Shown in pieces: positions 15,167-24,595 of a DNA stretch of 64,000 nucleotides. The position numbers and the translations under genes were made by a program. Under the pieces are notes generated by a model, which saw only the letters and a list, made by a program, of their open reading frames with translations, was not told where the DNA came from and searched no databases. The DNA comes from Amycolatopsis bartoniae. GTDB taxonomy: Bacteria; Actinomycetota; Actinomycetes; Mycobacteriales; Pseudonocardiaceae. The DNA lies in the NCBI RefSeq assembly GCF_014191255.1, contig NZ_JACHWH010000002.1, positions 62,001 through 126,000 of the forward strand, given 5' to 3'. Every line of letters begins with the position of its first letter. The stretch's first letter is position 1.

Positions 15167-18100
15167 TTACGCCTTGACCACTTTCACGCGGACCTTGACG
15201 CCTTCACCCACCGTGCCCTCGGACCCGCCGTCGACGGGCCCGTACGACACCGACACCGCCAGCGTCTCGCCCGCCAGGAACTTCTCGTGCTCCTTCGCGG
15301 CCGCGACCACGTCCTCGGGCGCGTCGACGGTCAGCTCGATGCGGTCGGAGACCGCCAGCCCGGCGTCCCGGCGCGCCTGCTGCACGACGCGCACCAGGTC
15401 CCGCGCCAGGCCCTCGGCCGCCAGCTCCGGCGTCACCTCGGTGTCCAGCAGCACCAGCCCCGACCCGTCCGGTAATTCCGACGCGGCAGCAGTGCCGTTG
15501 GAGTCCTTCGCGACCAAGCGCCGCTCGTACTCGTTCTCCAGCAGCTCGATCCCGGCCGCGACCACGGCACCCTCGGGCGAGGTGGTCCACTCCCCCGCCT
15601 TGACGGCCTTGATCACCTTCTGCACGTCCTTGCCCAGCCGCGGCCCGGCCGCCCGCGCGTTGACCGCGACCTCGAACCCGCCGTGCGCGGCGACGTCGGG
15701 CGTCAGCTCGACCGCCTTGACGTTCACCTCGTCGGCGATGATGTCCGCGAAGTCCCGCAGCGACTCCGCGTCCTCGGCCGCCACGAGCAGCTTCGCCAGC
15801 GGCAGCCGCACCCGCAGCTTGTTGGCCTTGCGCAACGACAACGCGGACGAGCACACCTGGCGCACCCGGTCCATCGCCCGCACCAGCGAGACGTCGGCGG
15901 GCAGCTCGTCCACCAGCGGCCAGTCCCGCAGGTGCACCGAGCGGCCGCCGGTCAGCCCGCGCCACACCGCCTCGGTGGTCAGCGGCAGCAGCGGCGCCAC
16001 CGTCCGGCAGACCACCTCCAGCACCGTGTGCAGCGTGTCGATCGCGTCCTGGTCCCCGGCCCAGAACCGCTCGCGCGAACGGCGCACGTACCAGTTGGTC
16101 AGTACCTCCAGGAACTCGCGCACGCTCTGGCAGGCGCCCGCGATGTCACAGGTGTCCAAAGCGGACTGCACGTCGGTGACCAGCTCGTTGGTCTTGGCGA
16201 GGACGTAGCGGTCCAGCACGTGCTTCGAGTCGGTCCGCCAGTGGCCTTCCACGCCCGCGGCGTTGGCGTACAGCGCGAGGAAGTAGTACGAGTTCCACAG
16301 CGGCAGCACGGCCTGGCGCACCGAGTCGCGGATGCCCTTGTCGGTGACGACCAGGTTGCCGCCACGCAGGATCGGGCTCGCCATGAGGTACCAGCGCATC
16401 GCGTCGGAGCCGTCGCGGTCGAACACCTCGTTGACGTCCGGGTAGTTGCGCAGCGACTTCGACATCTTCTGCCCGTCGGAGCCGAGCACAATGCCGTGCG
16501 ACACGCACATGCGGAACGCCGGGCGGTCGAACAACGCCGTCGCCAGCACGTGCAGCACGTAGAACCAACCCCGCGTCTGCCCGATGTACTCGACGATGAA
16601 GTCACTCGGGTAGTGGTGCTCGAACCAGTCGGCGTTCTCGAACGGGTAGTGCACCTGCGCGTACGGCATCGAGCCCGAGTCGAACCACACGTCGAACACG
16701 TCCGGGATCCGGCGCATCGTGGACACGCCGCTCGGGTCGTCCGGGTTCGGCCGGGTCAGCTCGTCGATGAACGGCCGGTGCAGGTCGGCCGGCCGCACGC
16801 CGAAGTCCCGCTCCAGCTCGTCGAGCGAGCCGTACACGTCGATGCGCGGGAACTCGGGGTTGTCCGAGACCCACACCGGGATCGGCGTGCCCCAGTACCG
16901 GTTGCGCGACACCGACCAGTCGCGCGCGCCCTCCAGCCACTTGCCGAACTGGCCGTCCTTGACGTGCTCGGGGTACCAGGTGATCTGCTGGTTCAGCTCG
17001 ACCATCCGGTCGCGGAACCGCGTGACCTCGACGAACCACGACGACACCGCGCGGTAGATCAGCGGGTTGCGGCAGCGCCAGCAGTGCGGGTACGAGTGCT
17101 CGTAGGTCTCGTGCCGCAGCAGGACGGCGCCCTGCCGGGCCGCCGAGCCGGTGCCGTTCTTCAGGTCGCGGATGATGTTCGGGTTGGCCTCGAACACCTG
17201 CTGGCCCTGGTAGTCCGGCACGGTGGCGTCGAAGCGGCCGCGCGCGTCCACCGGGGTCACCGGGGTGATACCCGCCTCGTCCGCGACGGCCTTGTCGTCC
17301 TCGCCGTACGCGGGCGCCATGTGCACCACGCCGGTGCCGTTGTCGGTGGTGACGAAGTCCGCGAGCAGCACCTGGTGGGACTTCTCGTTGCCGACGAAGT
17401 ACGGGAACGGCGGCGCGTAGCGCAGGCCCTGCAGCCCGGTGCCCTTGTACCGCGCGACGACCGTCGGCTCCTCGCCCAGCTCGCGCGCGTACGCCGGTAC
17501 GCGGGCCTCGGCGAGCAGGAACCGCTTGCCCGGGAAGGACTCGGATTCCACCACCACGTAGTCCACGTCCGGGTGCACCGCGGTCGCCTGGTTCGACGGC
17601 AGGGTCCACGGGGTCGTGGTCCAGATCAGCAGGTGGGTGCCGTCCAGCTCGTTGCCGTTGCCCTCCAGACGGAACCCGACCGTGACCGCCGGGTCCTGGC
17701 GGTTCTGGTAGACGTCGTCGTCCATCCGCAGCTCGTGGTTGGACAGCGGCGTCTCGTCGCGCCAGCAGTACGGCAGGACGCGGTAGCCCTCGTAGACCAG
17801 GCCCTTGTCCCACAGCTGCTTGAACGCCCAGATGACCGACTCCATGTAGGACAGGTCGAGAGTCTTGTAGTCGTGCTCGAAGTCCACCCACCGGGCCTGC
17901 CGGGTGACGTAGTCCTGCCACTCGCCGGTGTAGCGCAGCACGGACTCGCGGCACGCCTTGTTGAACTCCGCGATGCCCATCGCGTCGATCTGCGACTTGT
18001 CGGTGATGCCCAGCTGGCGCTCGGCCTCCAGCTCGGCGGGCAGCCCGTGGGTGTCCCAGCCGAACCGGCGCTCGACGCGCTTGCCGCGCATGGTCTGGTA

Positions 18101-18352
18101 CCGCGGCACGATGTCCTTGACGTACCCGGTCAGCAGGTGCCCGTAGTGCGGCAGGCCGTTGGCGAACGGCGGGCCGTCGTAGAAGACGTACTCGTTGGAG
18201 CCGTGGACGCCGGGCTCGCGGGCGTCGATGGTCGCCCGGAACGTCCGGTCGGACTCCCAGTAGGCCAGCACTTCCTTCTCCAGCGCGGGAAAAGACGGCT
18301 GGGACTCGACCTGGCCCGGGGTCTGCTCCCCCAGCTGTGCCTTGGGGTACAT
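15167..18352 (-). CDS. ileS: Isoleucyl-tRNA synthetase, long (eukaryote-like) form
   Basis: A 1061-residue class Ia synthetase that charges tRNA-Ile. The HIGH-type motif is HYGH (residues 69-72) and the KMSKS loop is intact at residues 629-633. The CP1 editing region contains [20 protein letters not shown]. Length and the [20 protein letters not shown] block match the eukaryote-like subtype common in actinobacteria, often associated with lower mupirocin sensitivity; that trait is inference. ATG 18352 has GAGGAG about 8 nt upstream, and the leader is an ileS T-box. Confidence 0.96.
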   Translation of the reverse strand: MYPKAQLGEQTPGQVESQPSFPALEKEVLAYWESDRTFRATIDAREPGVHGSNEYVFYDGPPFANGLPHYGHLLTGYVKDIVPRYQTMRGKRVERRFGWDTHGLPAELEAERQLGITDKSQIDAMGIAEFNKACRESVLRYTGEWQDYVTRQARWVDFEHDYKTLDLSYMESVIWAFKQLWDKGLVYEGYRVLPYCWRDETPLSNHELRMDDDVYQNRQDPAVTVGFRLEGNGNELDGTHLLIWTTTPWTLPSNQATAVHPDVDYVVVESESFPGKRFLLAEARVPAYARELGEEPTVVARYKGTGLQGLRYAPPFPYFVGNEKSHQVLLADFVTTDNGTGVVHMAPAYGEDDKAVADEAGITPVTPVDARGRFDATVPDYQGQQVFEANPNIIRDLKNGTGSAARQGAVLLRHETYEHSYPHCWRCRNPLIYRAVSSWFVEVTRFRDRMVELNQQITWYPEHVKDGQFGKWLEGARDWSVSRNRYWGTPIPVWVSDNPEFPRIDVYGSLDELERDFGVRPADLHRPFIDELTRPNPDDPSGVSTMRRIPDVFDVWFDSGSMPYAQVHYPFENADWFEHHYPSDFIVEYIGQTRGWFYVLHVLATALFDRPAFRMCVSHGIVLGSDGQKMSKSLRNYPDVNEVFDRDGSDAMRWYLMASPILRGGNLVVTDKGIRDSVRQAVLPLWNSYYFLALYANAAGVEGHWRTDSKHVLDRYVLAKTNELVTDVQSALDTCDIAGACQSVREFLEVLTNWYVRRSRERFWAGDQDAIDTLHTVLEVVCRTVAPLLPLTTEAVWRGLTGGRSVHLRDWPLVDELPADVSLVRAMDRVRQVCSSALSLRKANKLRVRLPLAKLLVAAEDAESLRDFADIIADEVNVKAVELTPDVAAHGGFEVAVNARAAGPRLGKDVQKVIKAVKAGEWTTSPEGAVVAAGIELLENEYERRLVAKDSNGTAAASELPDGSGLVLLDTEVTPELAAEGLARDLVRVVQQARRDAGLAVSDRIELTVDAPEDVVAAAKEHEKFLAGETLAVSVSYGPVDGGSEGTVGEGVKVRVKVVKA

Positions 18353-18364
18353 CGGTGCGCTCCT

Positions 18365-18590
18365 CGCGGTGTTCGTCGCTCTCGTAAGGGATCTGGCGAT
18401 CCCGCACGGGGACGAGACGCGCTCGTGCGCGTTCCGCGGTACCACCCCGCTTGCCCGCGCACTGCGCGGGCCGCTCGTTCGGCGGCTGTCACGGGCCGCA
18501 CCCGTCCGGTTCTACTGGGGCGTGAGCCCGTTCTTCCGGAAGCTCCCCGGTGATGGCCGGATCGATGCCTGCTACTGGAAAGGTTAGCGC
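18365..18590 (-). ncRNA. ileS T-box riboswitch, ultrashort stem I type
   Basis: The reverse strand carries GGGGTGGTACCGCGGAAC (T-box sequence, about 18447-18432). About 100 nt before it lies CCGGCCATCACCGG, a short stem whose loop holds the isoleucine specifier ATC (18554-18552). No Stem I elbow/AG-bulge module is present, as in actinobacterial ileS T-boxes that act on translation. The 3' part runs to the SD (GAGGAG) of ileS with no poly-T terminator. Uncharged tRNA-Ile is expected to free the SD. Confidence 0.88.
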
Positions 18591-18621
18591 ACGGCGCTCG
18601 AGGATTTTCGCCGCGGCCGGT

Positions 18622-19200
18622 TCAGCGCTTGCTCTTCGCCGCCGCCAGCAGCTTCGCGTCCGGCGTGCAGCGGGCGCACGGCGAGAACCCGAGGTCCCGC
18701 GCCTCCTTGACGGCGATCGGGATCGTGTCGCGGCCGGACAGCCACGGGCACTCGGCCACGTGGTAGCGCGGGTACTCGTCGACCACCAGCACCTCGGTGC
18801 CGAGCTTCGAGACCGCCTCCGCGTCGGCGGGTTCGGTGGGCTCCTCCGCCGGATCCCCGGTCTCGACCGCCTGGACCTGCTCCTCGTCGAGCTCGCCGGT
18901 GAAGGGCACCAGCTCCGTCTCGTCGCCGGGCTCGGCCTGCTCGGGCTCGGCCTCTTCGGCCTTGTCGGCGGGCTCGTCCGCCTCGGGCTCCGCCGCCGGC
19001 TCCTCGTCCACCCGCGTCTCGGTCGCCCTGGACGCGCGACGACGCGCGCCACGGCGGCGGAAGAAGTCGGCGACCAGGACGAGCCCGGCCAGCACCGACA
19101 GCGCGATGGAGACCCAGGCCCACAGCGAACTCGCCGTGATCAGTGCCGTGACCAGCAGCCCGAGGGCGGCCAGGACCAGGAGCAGAACGATGTAGAGCAC
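18622..19200 (-). CDS. Membrane protein with acidic linker and C-terminal YHx3CxxL...PCxxC domain
   Basis: A 192-residue protein. Two transmembrane helices (about 3-23 and 28-46) are followed by a basic patch (FFRRRGARRRASR), then about 80 residues rich in Glu/Ala/Pro. The C-terminal domain has YHVAECPWLSGRD and FSPCARCTPDAK. The Cys pairs could bind zinc, as in the Ada/nuclease-associated Y-C-PC-C motif. It sits between wag31 and ileS at the end of the division block, the position of Rv2144c in M. tuberculosis. Function unknown; an envelope role is a guess from context. Confidence 0.72.
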   Translation of the reverse strand: MLYIVLLLVLAALGLLVTALITASSLWAWVSIALSVLAGLVLVADFFRRRGARRRASRATETRVDEEPAAEPEADEPADKAEEAEPEQAEPGDETELVPFTGELDEEQVQAVETGDPAEEPTEPADAEAVSKLGTEVLVVDEYPRYHVAECPWLSGRDTIPIAVKEARDLGFSPCARCTPDAKLLAAAKSKR

Positions 19201-19229
19201 GGTGAATTAGAGCACGGACCACGCCTCGA

Positions 19230-19268
19230 AACGGTTCCGACCCTCCCGGGAGGAGGACCGGAACCGTT
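19230..19268 (-). terminator. Hairpin terminator after wag31
   Basis: AACGGTTCCG (19230-19239) and CGGAACCGTT (19259-19268) form a 10-bp stem around a G/C-rich loop that can fold further. On the reverse strand the stem is followed by TTTCG. It would end the division-cluster transcript before the downstream membrane-protein gene. Confidence 0.6.
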
Positions 19269-19289
19269 CCAGTGCGTGAGGAAGGCCCG

Positions 19290-20132
19290 TCAGCCCGCTT
19301 CGGCGCGCGGACCGAACGAGTAGCCCTGGCTGCCGCCGGAGCCCGTGCCGGATCCGCCGGAGGTCGAGGACGCCGACGCCGGAGCCGCGGACCCGCGGTC
19401 GTCCAGCTCGCGCAGCTGCGATTCGAGGAAGCCCCGGAGCCTGGTCCGGTACTCGCGCTCTATCGTGCGCAGCTCCTCGATCTTCTTGCCGAGCGTGGTC
19501 TTCTCGGCGTTCATGTTGTTCATCGTCTCGGTGTACTTGCGCTGGGCCTCGCGCTCCATCGACGTCGCCTTGTCGCGCGCCTGGCGCTCCAGCGTCTCCG
19601 CGCGGGTCCGCGCGTCGTTGAGCATCGACTCGGCCCGCGTGCGCGCCTCGTTCACCATCGAGTCCGACTTCGCCCGCGCGTCCGACAGCAGCTGCTCGGA
19701 CTTGGCACGGGCCTCGGCCAGCATCCCGTCGGACTCGGTCTTGGCCTCGGCGGTCAGCCGGTCGGCCATCTCCTGCGCCAGGCCGAGCACCTTGGCGGCC
19801 TGCACGTTCGGCTCGCCGCCGTCCGACATCGAGTGGGCCTGGGTCTGCTCCACCGGGGACGGGGGCGGCGGCACCGGCGCCAGCCGGCGCGACGTCTCCT
19901 CCCGCGCTCCGCCGCCGGCACGGGCGGAGTCGAGGTCGCCGCGGGCCGACTCCAGCTCGGCGTCGAGCTGCTCGACCTGCTGCCGCAGCTCGTTGTTGTC
20001 TTCGATCAGCCGGGCCAGCTCGGTCTCCACCAGGTCGAGGAATGCATCCACCTCGTCCTCGTTGTAGCCCCGCTTGCCGATGGGTGGCTTGCTGAACGCG
20101 ACGTTATGCACGTCAGCGGGGGTCAACGACAT
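19290..20132 (-). CDS. wag31: DivIVA-family polar growth protein Wag31
   Basis: A 280-residue cytoplasmic scaffold that marks curved membrane at poles and directs tip growth. The N-terminal DivIVA domain ([20 protein letters not shown], then [12 protein letters not shown]) is intact, followed by long coiled coils (about 30-75 and 130-235). The inter-coil segment contains a Pro-rich stretch. In mycobacteria the equivalent region is phosphorylated by PknA/B; the site here was not assigned. The C-terminus is Gly/Ser-rich. ATG 20132 follows a GAGGTGAT SD. It is downstream of sepF-yggT as in mycobacteria. Confidence 0.95.
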   Translation of the reverse strand: MSLTPADVHNVAFSKPPIGKRGYNEDEVDAFLDLVETELARLIEDNNELRQQVEQLDAELESARGDLDSARAGGGAREETSRRLAPVPPPPSPVEQTQAHSMSDGGEPNVQAAKVLGLAQEMADRLTAEAKTESDGMLAEARAKSEQLLSDARAKSDSMVNEARTRAESMLNDARTRAETLERQARDKATSMEREAQRKYTETMNNMNAEKTTLGKKIEELRTIEREYRTRLRGFLESQLRELDDRGSAAPASASSTSGGSGTGSGGSQGYSFGPRAEAG

Positions 20133-20187
20133 CAGATCACCTCACGCACTCCATGGCCTGCTCCGACATCCCCGGGCTTCCCCGATC

Positions 20188-20490
20188 TCACCCGGGATAC
20201 GCCAGTTGCATCAGTATGAACACAACCAACAGCAGCACCATAATCGATAAGTCCAGTCCGACGCCGCCAATGCGCACCATCGGGATGAGCCGCCGGACCA
20301 GACGGACCGGCGGATCGGTCACTGTGTAGATGGTCTCGAGCGTCACCGCAACCCCGCCCGCCGGGCGCCACTCACGAGCGAACGCACGCACCAGTTCGAC
20401 GACGACACGCGCCGTGAGCAGCAGCCAGAAGACGAAGAGCACGTAGTAGACGACAGTCCAGAGCACATCCACGGGACCACTCTGCCACAT
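20188..20490 (-). CDS. YggT-family membrane protein
   Basis: A 100-residue protein with two hydrophobic helices (about 8-32 and 75-97) and the family block TVTDPPVRLVRRLIPMVRIGG. YggT proteins sit between sepF and wag31 across actinobacteria; a role in division or osmotic response is suspected but not established. ATG 20490 is chosen because GGAGGGGG lies 7 nt upstream; GTG 20496 is too close to the SD. Confidence 0.88.
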   Translation of the reverse strand: MWQSGPVDVLWTVVYYVLFVFWLLLTARVVVELVRAFAREWRPAGGVAVTLETIYTVTDPPVRLVRRLIPMVRIGGVGLDLSIMVLLLVVFILMQLAYPG

Positions 20491-20540
20491 GGCCACACCC
20501 CCTCCCGCACCCGAGACGACCGAACTGTCCGGGTCGCGTG

Positions 20541-20570
20541 ACCGTACTGTGATTTAGCCAACGGTGTCAC
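20541..20570 (-). promoter_or_regulatory. Putative promoter for yggT-wag31
   Basis: Reverse strand: GTGACA (20570-20565), an 18-bp spacer, then TACGGT (20546-20541) in the 160-bp sepF-yggT gap. This would give yggT-wag31 expression independent of ftsZ-sepF. Confidence 0.4.
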
Positions 20571-20649
20571 CCGATCGGCCTAACGTTTCACTCTTCGTCA
20601 CCGAGCAGCTACGGTTTCGCCTACGCAGAGCGCACAGCGATAACTCCAG

Positions 20650-21246
20650 TCAGTGACGAAGGAAGAGGCCGCCCTCGGCGATCCGGCGTCGCTCCTCGGC
20701 GGTCACCTCGACGTCGGGCGGCGACAACAGGAACACCTTGTTCGTGACGCGGTCCATCGAACCGCGCAGCGCGAAGGCGAGCCCCGCCGCGAAGTCGACG
20801 AGCCTGCGCGCGTCGGCGTTCTCCATCTCCGTCAGGTTGATGATCACCGGCGTGCCCTCGCGGTACGCCTCGCCGATCGCCCGCGCCTCCAGATAGCTGC
20901 TGGGGTGCAGGGTGGTGATCCGGCTCAGCGGATCACGCTGCGTGGCGCGCGGAGCCTCCGGCACGGGCCGCAGCCGGGCCACCGGCTCCGGCTGGCGTTC
21001 GACGGCGAGCGCGCCGTGCACGGCGGGCTCGCGGCTGTGCGGACGGGGCAGTGGCTCGTCCTCGTACTCGGAGCGGTACCGTCGACGCGAACGCGCGGGC
21101 GGCTCCTCCTCGTACCCGTCGTAGGAGCCCTCGGCGAAGTCCTGGCGGTAGTCGTCGCCCTCGTCGTAACGGTCGTAGGATTCGTAACCGTCTTCGTCGG
21201 CCGGGATCATGCCGAAGTAGGCCTTCAGCTTGTTCAGCGCACTCAT
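20650..21246 (-). CDS. sepF: Cell division protein SepF
   Basis: A 198-residue FtsZ-binding membrane anchor. An N-terminal amphipathic helix ([14 protein letters not shown]) is followed by an acidic Tyr-rich linker (about 16-60). The C-terminal SepF domain ([40 protein letters not shown]) carries the FtsZ-binding surface. ATG 21246 has GGGAGAGG 2-3 nt upstream. SepF substitutes for the missing FtsA/ZipA in actinobacteria. Confidence 0.95.
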   Translation of the reverse strand: MSALNKLKAYFGMIPADEDGYESYDRYDEGDDYRQDFAEGSYDGYEEEPPARSRRRYRSEYEDEPLPRPHSREPAVHGALAVERQPEPVARLRPVPEAPRATQRDPLSRITTLHPSSYLEARAIGEAYREGTPVIINLTEMENADARRLVDFAAGLAFALRGSMDRVTNKVFLLSPPDVEVTAEERRRIAEGGLFLRH

Positions 21247-21285
21247 GCCTCTCCCTAGCCGCTCCCTCAACTGACTACCCGGAGA

Positions 21286-22029
21286 TCATCGCGCACTTCC
21301 GGGTGATCCGCTTGCGATCGAGGCTAAACCGCGGCCACCGAGCAACGCGGTTCCGACACGCACACAGGTGGAACCGTGCGCGATCGCCTGTTCCAGATCG
21401 CCACTCATGCCCGCGGACAGCTCAGTGGCCCCCGGGTGGTCCCGGCGGAGCTTTTCCGCAGCGAGAGCGAGCTTTTCGAACGCCGGTGCCGGGTCCTGGC
21501 CGAGCGGCGCCACGGCCATCACGCCCCGCAGTCGCAGACCACCCGTACGGGCGATGTACGCGGCCAGTTCGTCGAGTTCCGGCAGCGGGCAGCCACCACG
21601 CGCCGGGTCGCCGTCGATGCTCGCCTGGACGAGCACGTCGAGCTTCGGGCGGGCCTCGGCGAGCACGGCTTTGTCGAGCGCGCCGGCCAGCCGGACCGAG
21701 TCGACGGACTGGACCTCGTCCGCCCACCGCACGACCGACCGCGCCTTGTTGCGCTGCAGCCGCCCGACCATGTGCCAGCGGATCTTCGCCTCGGGACGCA
21801 GCTGTGCGACCTCGCCGGCCTTCGCGCTCGCCTCCTGGTCGCGGTTCTCGGCGAGGTTGTCCAGCCCGAGGTCGGTCAGCAGCGCGGCGTCGGACGCGGG
21901 GAAGGTCTTGGTGACGGCGAGCAGCCGCACCTCGTCGCGGGACCGGCCCGCCGCCTCGCACGCCGCGCGCACGCGGGCTTCGACCTGTTCGAGCGCTTTC
22001 GCCAGCTGCTCCTTGCGCGCGTCGCTCAT
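21286..22029 (-). CDS. YggS-family PLP homeostasis protein
   Basis: A 247-residue single-domain alanine-racemase-fold protein that binds pyridoxal phosphate. LLAVTKTFPASD carries the PLP lysine, and HMVGRLQRNKARSVV and LSAGMSGDLEQAIAHGST match family blocks. It buffers PLP rather than catalysing a known reaction. ATG 22029 overlaps the pgeF stop (ATGA). Position between pgeF and sepF is conserved in actinobacteria. Confidence 0.93.
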   Translation of the reverse strand: MSDARKEQLAKALEQVEARVRAACEAAGRSRDEVRLLAVTKTFPASDAALLTDLGLDNLAENRDQEASAKAGEVAQLRPEAKIRWHMVGRLQRNKARSVVRWADEVQSVDSVRLAGALDKAVLAEARPKLDVLVQASIDGDPARGGCPLPELDELAAYIARTGGLRLRGVMAVAPLGQDPAPAFEKLALAAEKLRRDHPGATELSAGMSGDLEQAIAHGSTCVRVGTALLGGRGLASIASGSPGSAR

Positions 22030-22724
22030 TTCTCGATCCAGGTCAGCGCCGCGATCCGGCCCGTGGTGCCGTCGCGGCGGTAGCTGAACAACGTGCGGTC
22101 CTCGAACGTGCAGCGCGGGTCGACGCCGATCTTGCCGACCCCGGCGTCGGCGAGCTGCTGCCACAGCCCGGCACGCAGGTCGAGGCCGGGCGTGCCCTTC
22201 CGGGTCTTCGTCGCGCTGCCCGGCAGGTGCTGCTCGACGTCACGGGCCATGTCGGCGGGCACCTCGTAGTCCTCACCGCAGATGGCGGGCCCGAGCAGCG
22301 CCTCGATGCGCTCGGGTCGCGCCCCGAGCTCCTGCATGACCTTGAGGGTCGCCGGAACGACGCCCACCCGGGCGCCGACGCGGCCCGCGTGCACGGCGGC
22401 GGCGACGCCCGCCTCGGCGTCGCCCAGCAGCAGCGGCACGCAGTCGGCCACGAGCACCACGACGGCGACGCCGGGAGTGGCGGTGACGAGCCCGTCGGTC
22501 GCCTCCGCCGGACCGTCCTCGGTGCCGTCGACGACCGTGACGGTCCGCCCGTGCACCTGCTCCATCCAGGCGATGCGGTCCAGCCCCAGCTCCTCGGCCA
22601 GCCGCTTGCGGTTGGCCGCGACCGCGGCGGGGTCGTCCCCCACGTGGTCACCGAGGTTGAAGGATTCGTACTTCCCCGCCGAGGCCCCACCGGCCCTGGT
22701 GGTCACCACCCGTCTGATGCGCAC
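22026..22724 (-). CDS. pgeF: Peptidoglycan editing factor PgeF (laccase-domain, YfiH family)
   Basis: A 232-residue protein with the YfiH-type metal ligands: MEQVHG, VADCVPLLL and AVHAGRVG. Family members act as purine nucleoside phosphorylases/adenosine deaminases, or prevent misincorporation of L-Ser into muropeptides. It follows ftsZ by 31 bp, starting at GTG 22724 with AAGGTGA upstream, and is coupled to yggS. Confidence 0.9.
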   Translation of the reverse strand: MRIRRVVTTRAGGASAGKYESFNLGDHVGDDPAAVAANRKRLAEELGLDRIAWMEQVHGRTVTVVDGTEDGPAEATDGLVTATPGVAVVVLVADCVPLLLGDAEAGVAAAVHAGRVGARVGVVPATLKVMQELGARPERIEALLGPAICGEDYEVPADMARDVEQHLPGSATKTRKGTPGLDLRAGLWQQLADAGVGKIGVDPRCTFEDRTLFSYRRDGTTGRIAALTWIEK

Positions 22725-22755
22725 CCGTTCACCTTGCCACGAACGCGCGCGCGAA

Positions 22756-24030
22756 TCAGCGGCGCATGAACGGCGGCACGTCGACCTCGTCGTCGGTCGG
22801 GTCGTCCGTCACCGGCACGGCCCGGCCCGGCAGGCTGCCCTGGCCCGCACGCGGGGCCGGGTAGCTGCGAGGAGCGCCACCGGGCTGCGGGAGCGACGGC
22901 GACTGCGGGGCGGGCGGGTACGAGGGCGCCGAGGAGCTGCGCGGCGGCGGGAACGCACCGGACGCGGGCGGCGGCGGGCTCGCCGGGGTCGGCGGCGTCC
23001 GCACCTGGCCCGCCTCGGCGGAGACCGTGGAGCTGGACGACCGCGAGCCGACGGCGGGCGGTTCGAGCTTCTTGTGGGTCGGCGCACCGGCGTCGAACCC
23101 GGCGGCGATGACGGTGACCCGCACCTCGTCGCCGAGCGAGTCGTCGATGATCGTCCCGAAGATGATGTTGGCTTCCGGGTGCGCGGCCTCCTGCACGAGC
23201 GAGGCCGCCTCGTTGATCTCGAACAGGCCCAGGTCGGAGCCGCCCGCGATGGACAGCAGCGCGCCGTGCGCCCCCTCCATCGAGGCTTCCAGCAGCGGTG
23301 AGTTGATGGCCTTCTCGGCGGCCTGCACCGCGCGGCCCTCGCCGCGGGCGGAGCCGATGCCCATCAGCGCGCTGCCCGCCCCCGACATGACGGACTTGAC
23401 GTCCGCGAAGTCCAGGTTGATCAGACCGGGCGTGGTGATGAGGTCGGTGATGCCCTGGACACCGGAGAGCAGCACCTCGTCGGCCGAGCGGAACGCGTCC
23501 ATCAGGCTGACGCCGATGTCGCCGAGCTGCAGCAGCCGGTCGTTGGGGATCACGATCAGGGTGTCGCACTCGTTGCGCAGCGCCTGGATGCCGTCCTCGG
23601 CCTGCTTGCCGCGCCGCTTGCCCTCGAAGGTGAACGGGCGCGTCACCACGCCGATCGTCAGAGCCCCGAGCTTCCGCGCGATCGAGGCGACGACCGGTGC
23701 GCCACCCGTTCCGGTGCCACCGCCCTCGCCCGCGGTCACGAAGACCATGTCGGCGCCCTTGATGACCTCCTCGATCTCCTCGCGGTGGTCCTCGGCGGCC
23801 TTGTGCCCCACCTCGGGGTTAGCACCGGCGCCGAGGCCACGGGTCAGCTCGCGGCCGATGTCGAGCTTGACATCGGCGTCGGACATCAGCAGCGCCTGCG
23901 CGTCGGTGTTCACCGCGATGAACTCGACACCCTTGAGGCCGACCTCGATCATGCGGTTGACGGCGTTGACACCGCCACCGCCGATGCCGACGACCTTGAT
24001 CACCGCGAGGTAGTTGTGCGGGGGCGTCAT
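22756..24030 (-). CDS. ftsZ: Cell division GTPase FtsZ
   Basis: A 424-residue tubulin-like GTPase that forms the Z-ring. N-terminal [14 protein letters not shown], the tubulin signature [12 protein letters not shown] and the T7-loop region [20 protein letters not shown] are intact. A Pro/Ser-rich linker (about 320-400) leads to the conserved tail [10 protein letters not shown] that binds SepF and other partners. ATG 24030 has AGGAAGG upstream. It is separated from ftsQ by 565 bp containing a repeat element and its own putative control region. Confidence 0.98.
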   Translation of the reverse strand: MTPPHNYLAVIKVVGIGGGGVNAVNRMIEVGLKGVEFIAVNTDAQALLMSDADVKLDIGRELTRGLGAGANPEVGHKAAEDHREEIEEVIKGADMVFVTAGEGGGTGTGGAPVVASIARKLGALTIGVVTRPFTFEGKRRGKQAEDGIQALRNECDTLIVIPNDRLLQLGDIGVSLMDAFRSADEVLLSGVQGITDLITTPGLINLDFADVKSVMSGAGSALMGIGSARGEGRAVQAAEKAINSPLLEASMEGAHGALLSIAGGSDLGLFEINEAASLVQEAAHPEANIIFGTIIDDSLGDEVRVTVIAAGFDAGAPTHKKLEPPAVGSRSSSSTVSAEAGQVRTPPTPASPPPPASGAFPPPRSSSAPSYPPAPQSPSLPQPGGAPRSYPAPRAGQGSLPGRAVPVTDDPTDDEVDVPPFMRR

Positions 24031-24082
24031 CGGGTCCGCCTTCCTGATCGTGAGTACTCGTAACGCTCGCCCGAAGGCGCAA

Positions 24083-24113
24083 AACTCTGAACCTCAAGTT
24101 GAGACTTAGAGTT
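24083..24113. promoter_or_regulatory. Near-palindrome upstream of ftsZ
   Basis: A 31-bp imperfect inverted repeat, AACTCT ... CTCAA/TTGAG ... AGAGTT, with three mismatched pairs, 50-80 bp before ftsZ. The reverse-strand TTGACA (24120-24115) abuts it. It is much less GC-rich than its surroundings. It may be an operator or promoter element; no convincing -10 at canonical spacing was found. Confidence 0.5.
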
Positions 24114-24294
24114 ATGTCAACTTCTGGCTTGCTGGTGGACGGTAGGGATCGAGCACGCCGGAATCCAGCAGCCACGCCGCGTGTCGCGCAAGGCGATGGA
24201 AAATCACCGGGAGGTAAGGGGTTTTCCGGAGCGGAGAGGCGCGTTTGGACTCGTGTGGGTGGCGCTCGCGATTCCTGTGGTCCGGTAGGGCAGG

Positions 24295-24518
24295 GATTTG
24301 ACCGGGCGCTGGGCGCCCTCGTTCGCCCGGCCACCCCCGCCCCTTTCCCCTGATCGTTTAACGGTTGGCTTGCCGCCTCAAGGGCGCCTTCGGCGTCGCT
24401 TCGCGATCGCTGCGCGACCCTTGACCCGGCAAGCCAACCGCTAATGCAGCTGGGGATCGGGGACGGGGGAGGTCCGGGCGTGTGCCGGGCTTGGTGGCGT
24501 CGCCGGGTGGCCGTGGCG
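24295..24518. repeat. Dispersed 0.22-kb palindromic repeat, copy A (ftsQ-ftsZ gap)
   Basis: It matches 46921-47143 in the same orientation with only scattered differences. The core is a long hairpin: CGGTTGGCTTGCCG (24362-24375) pairs perfectly with CGGCAAGCCAACCG (24427-24440), with TCAAGGG/CCCTTGA nested inside. A smaller CCGGGCG/CGCCCGG hairpin precedes it. No ORF is conserved, so this looks like a noncoding REP/MITE-like element. The remaining gap 24031-24294 and 24519-24595 holds the ftsZ control region and a 35-bp direct repeat, with no gene. Confidence 0.85.
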
Positions 24519-24584
24519 AAGGTGGGGCGAGGGAAGGCTTGGCCTCCTCGGGCTTGGTGGCGTCGCCGGGTGGCCGTGGCGAAG
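24487..24584. repeat. 35-bp direct repeat pair (24487-24521, 24550-24584)
   Basis: GGGCTTGGTGGCGTCGCCGG and the following 15 bases (ending CGAAG) occur twice, 63 bp apart, at the outer end of the dispersed repeat next to the 3' end of ftsQ. This looks like partial duplication of the element's tail. Confidence 0.8.
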
Positions 24585-24595
24585 TGGAGGTGCGC

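Noticed and set aside
12341-15475. 1044-codon forward open frame
   Set aside because: A GC-bias shadow across the MFS and PBP genes; low-complexity Arg/Gly/Ala composition with no motifs.
15683-18553. 956-codon forward open frame opposite ileS
   Set aside because: Antisense shadow of ileS; composition typical of third-position GC mirroring.
24083-24120. Complete ftsZ sigma-70 promoter
   Set aside because: TTGACA is present but the hexamers at 17-18 bp are TTGAGG/TGAGGT, so a full promoter was not called.
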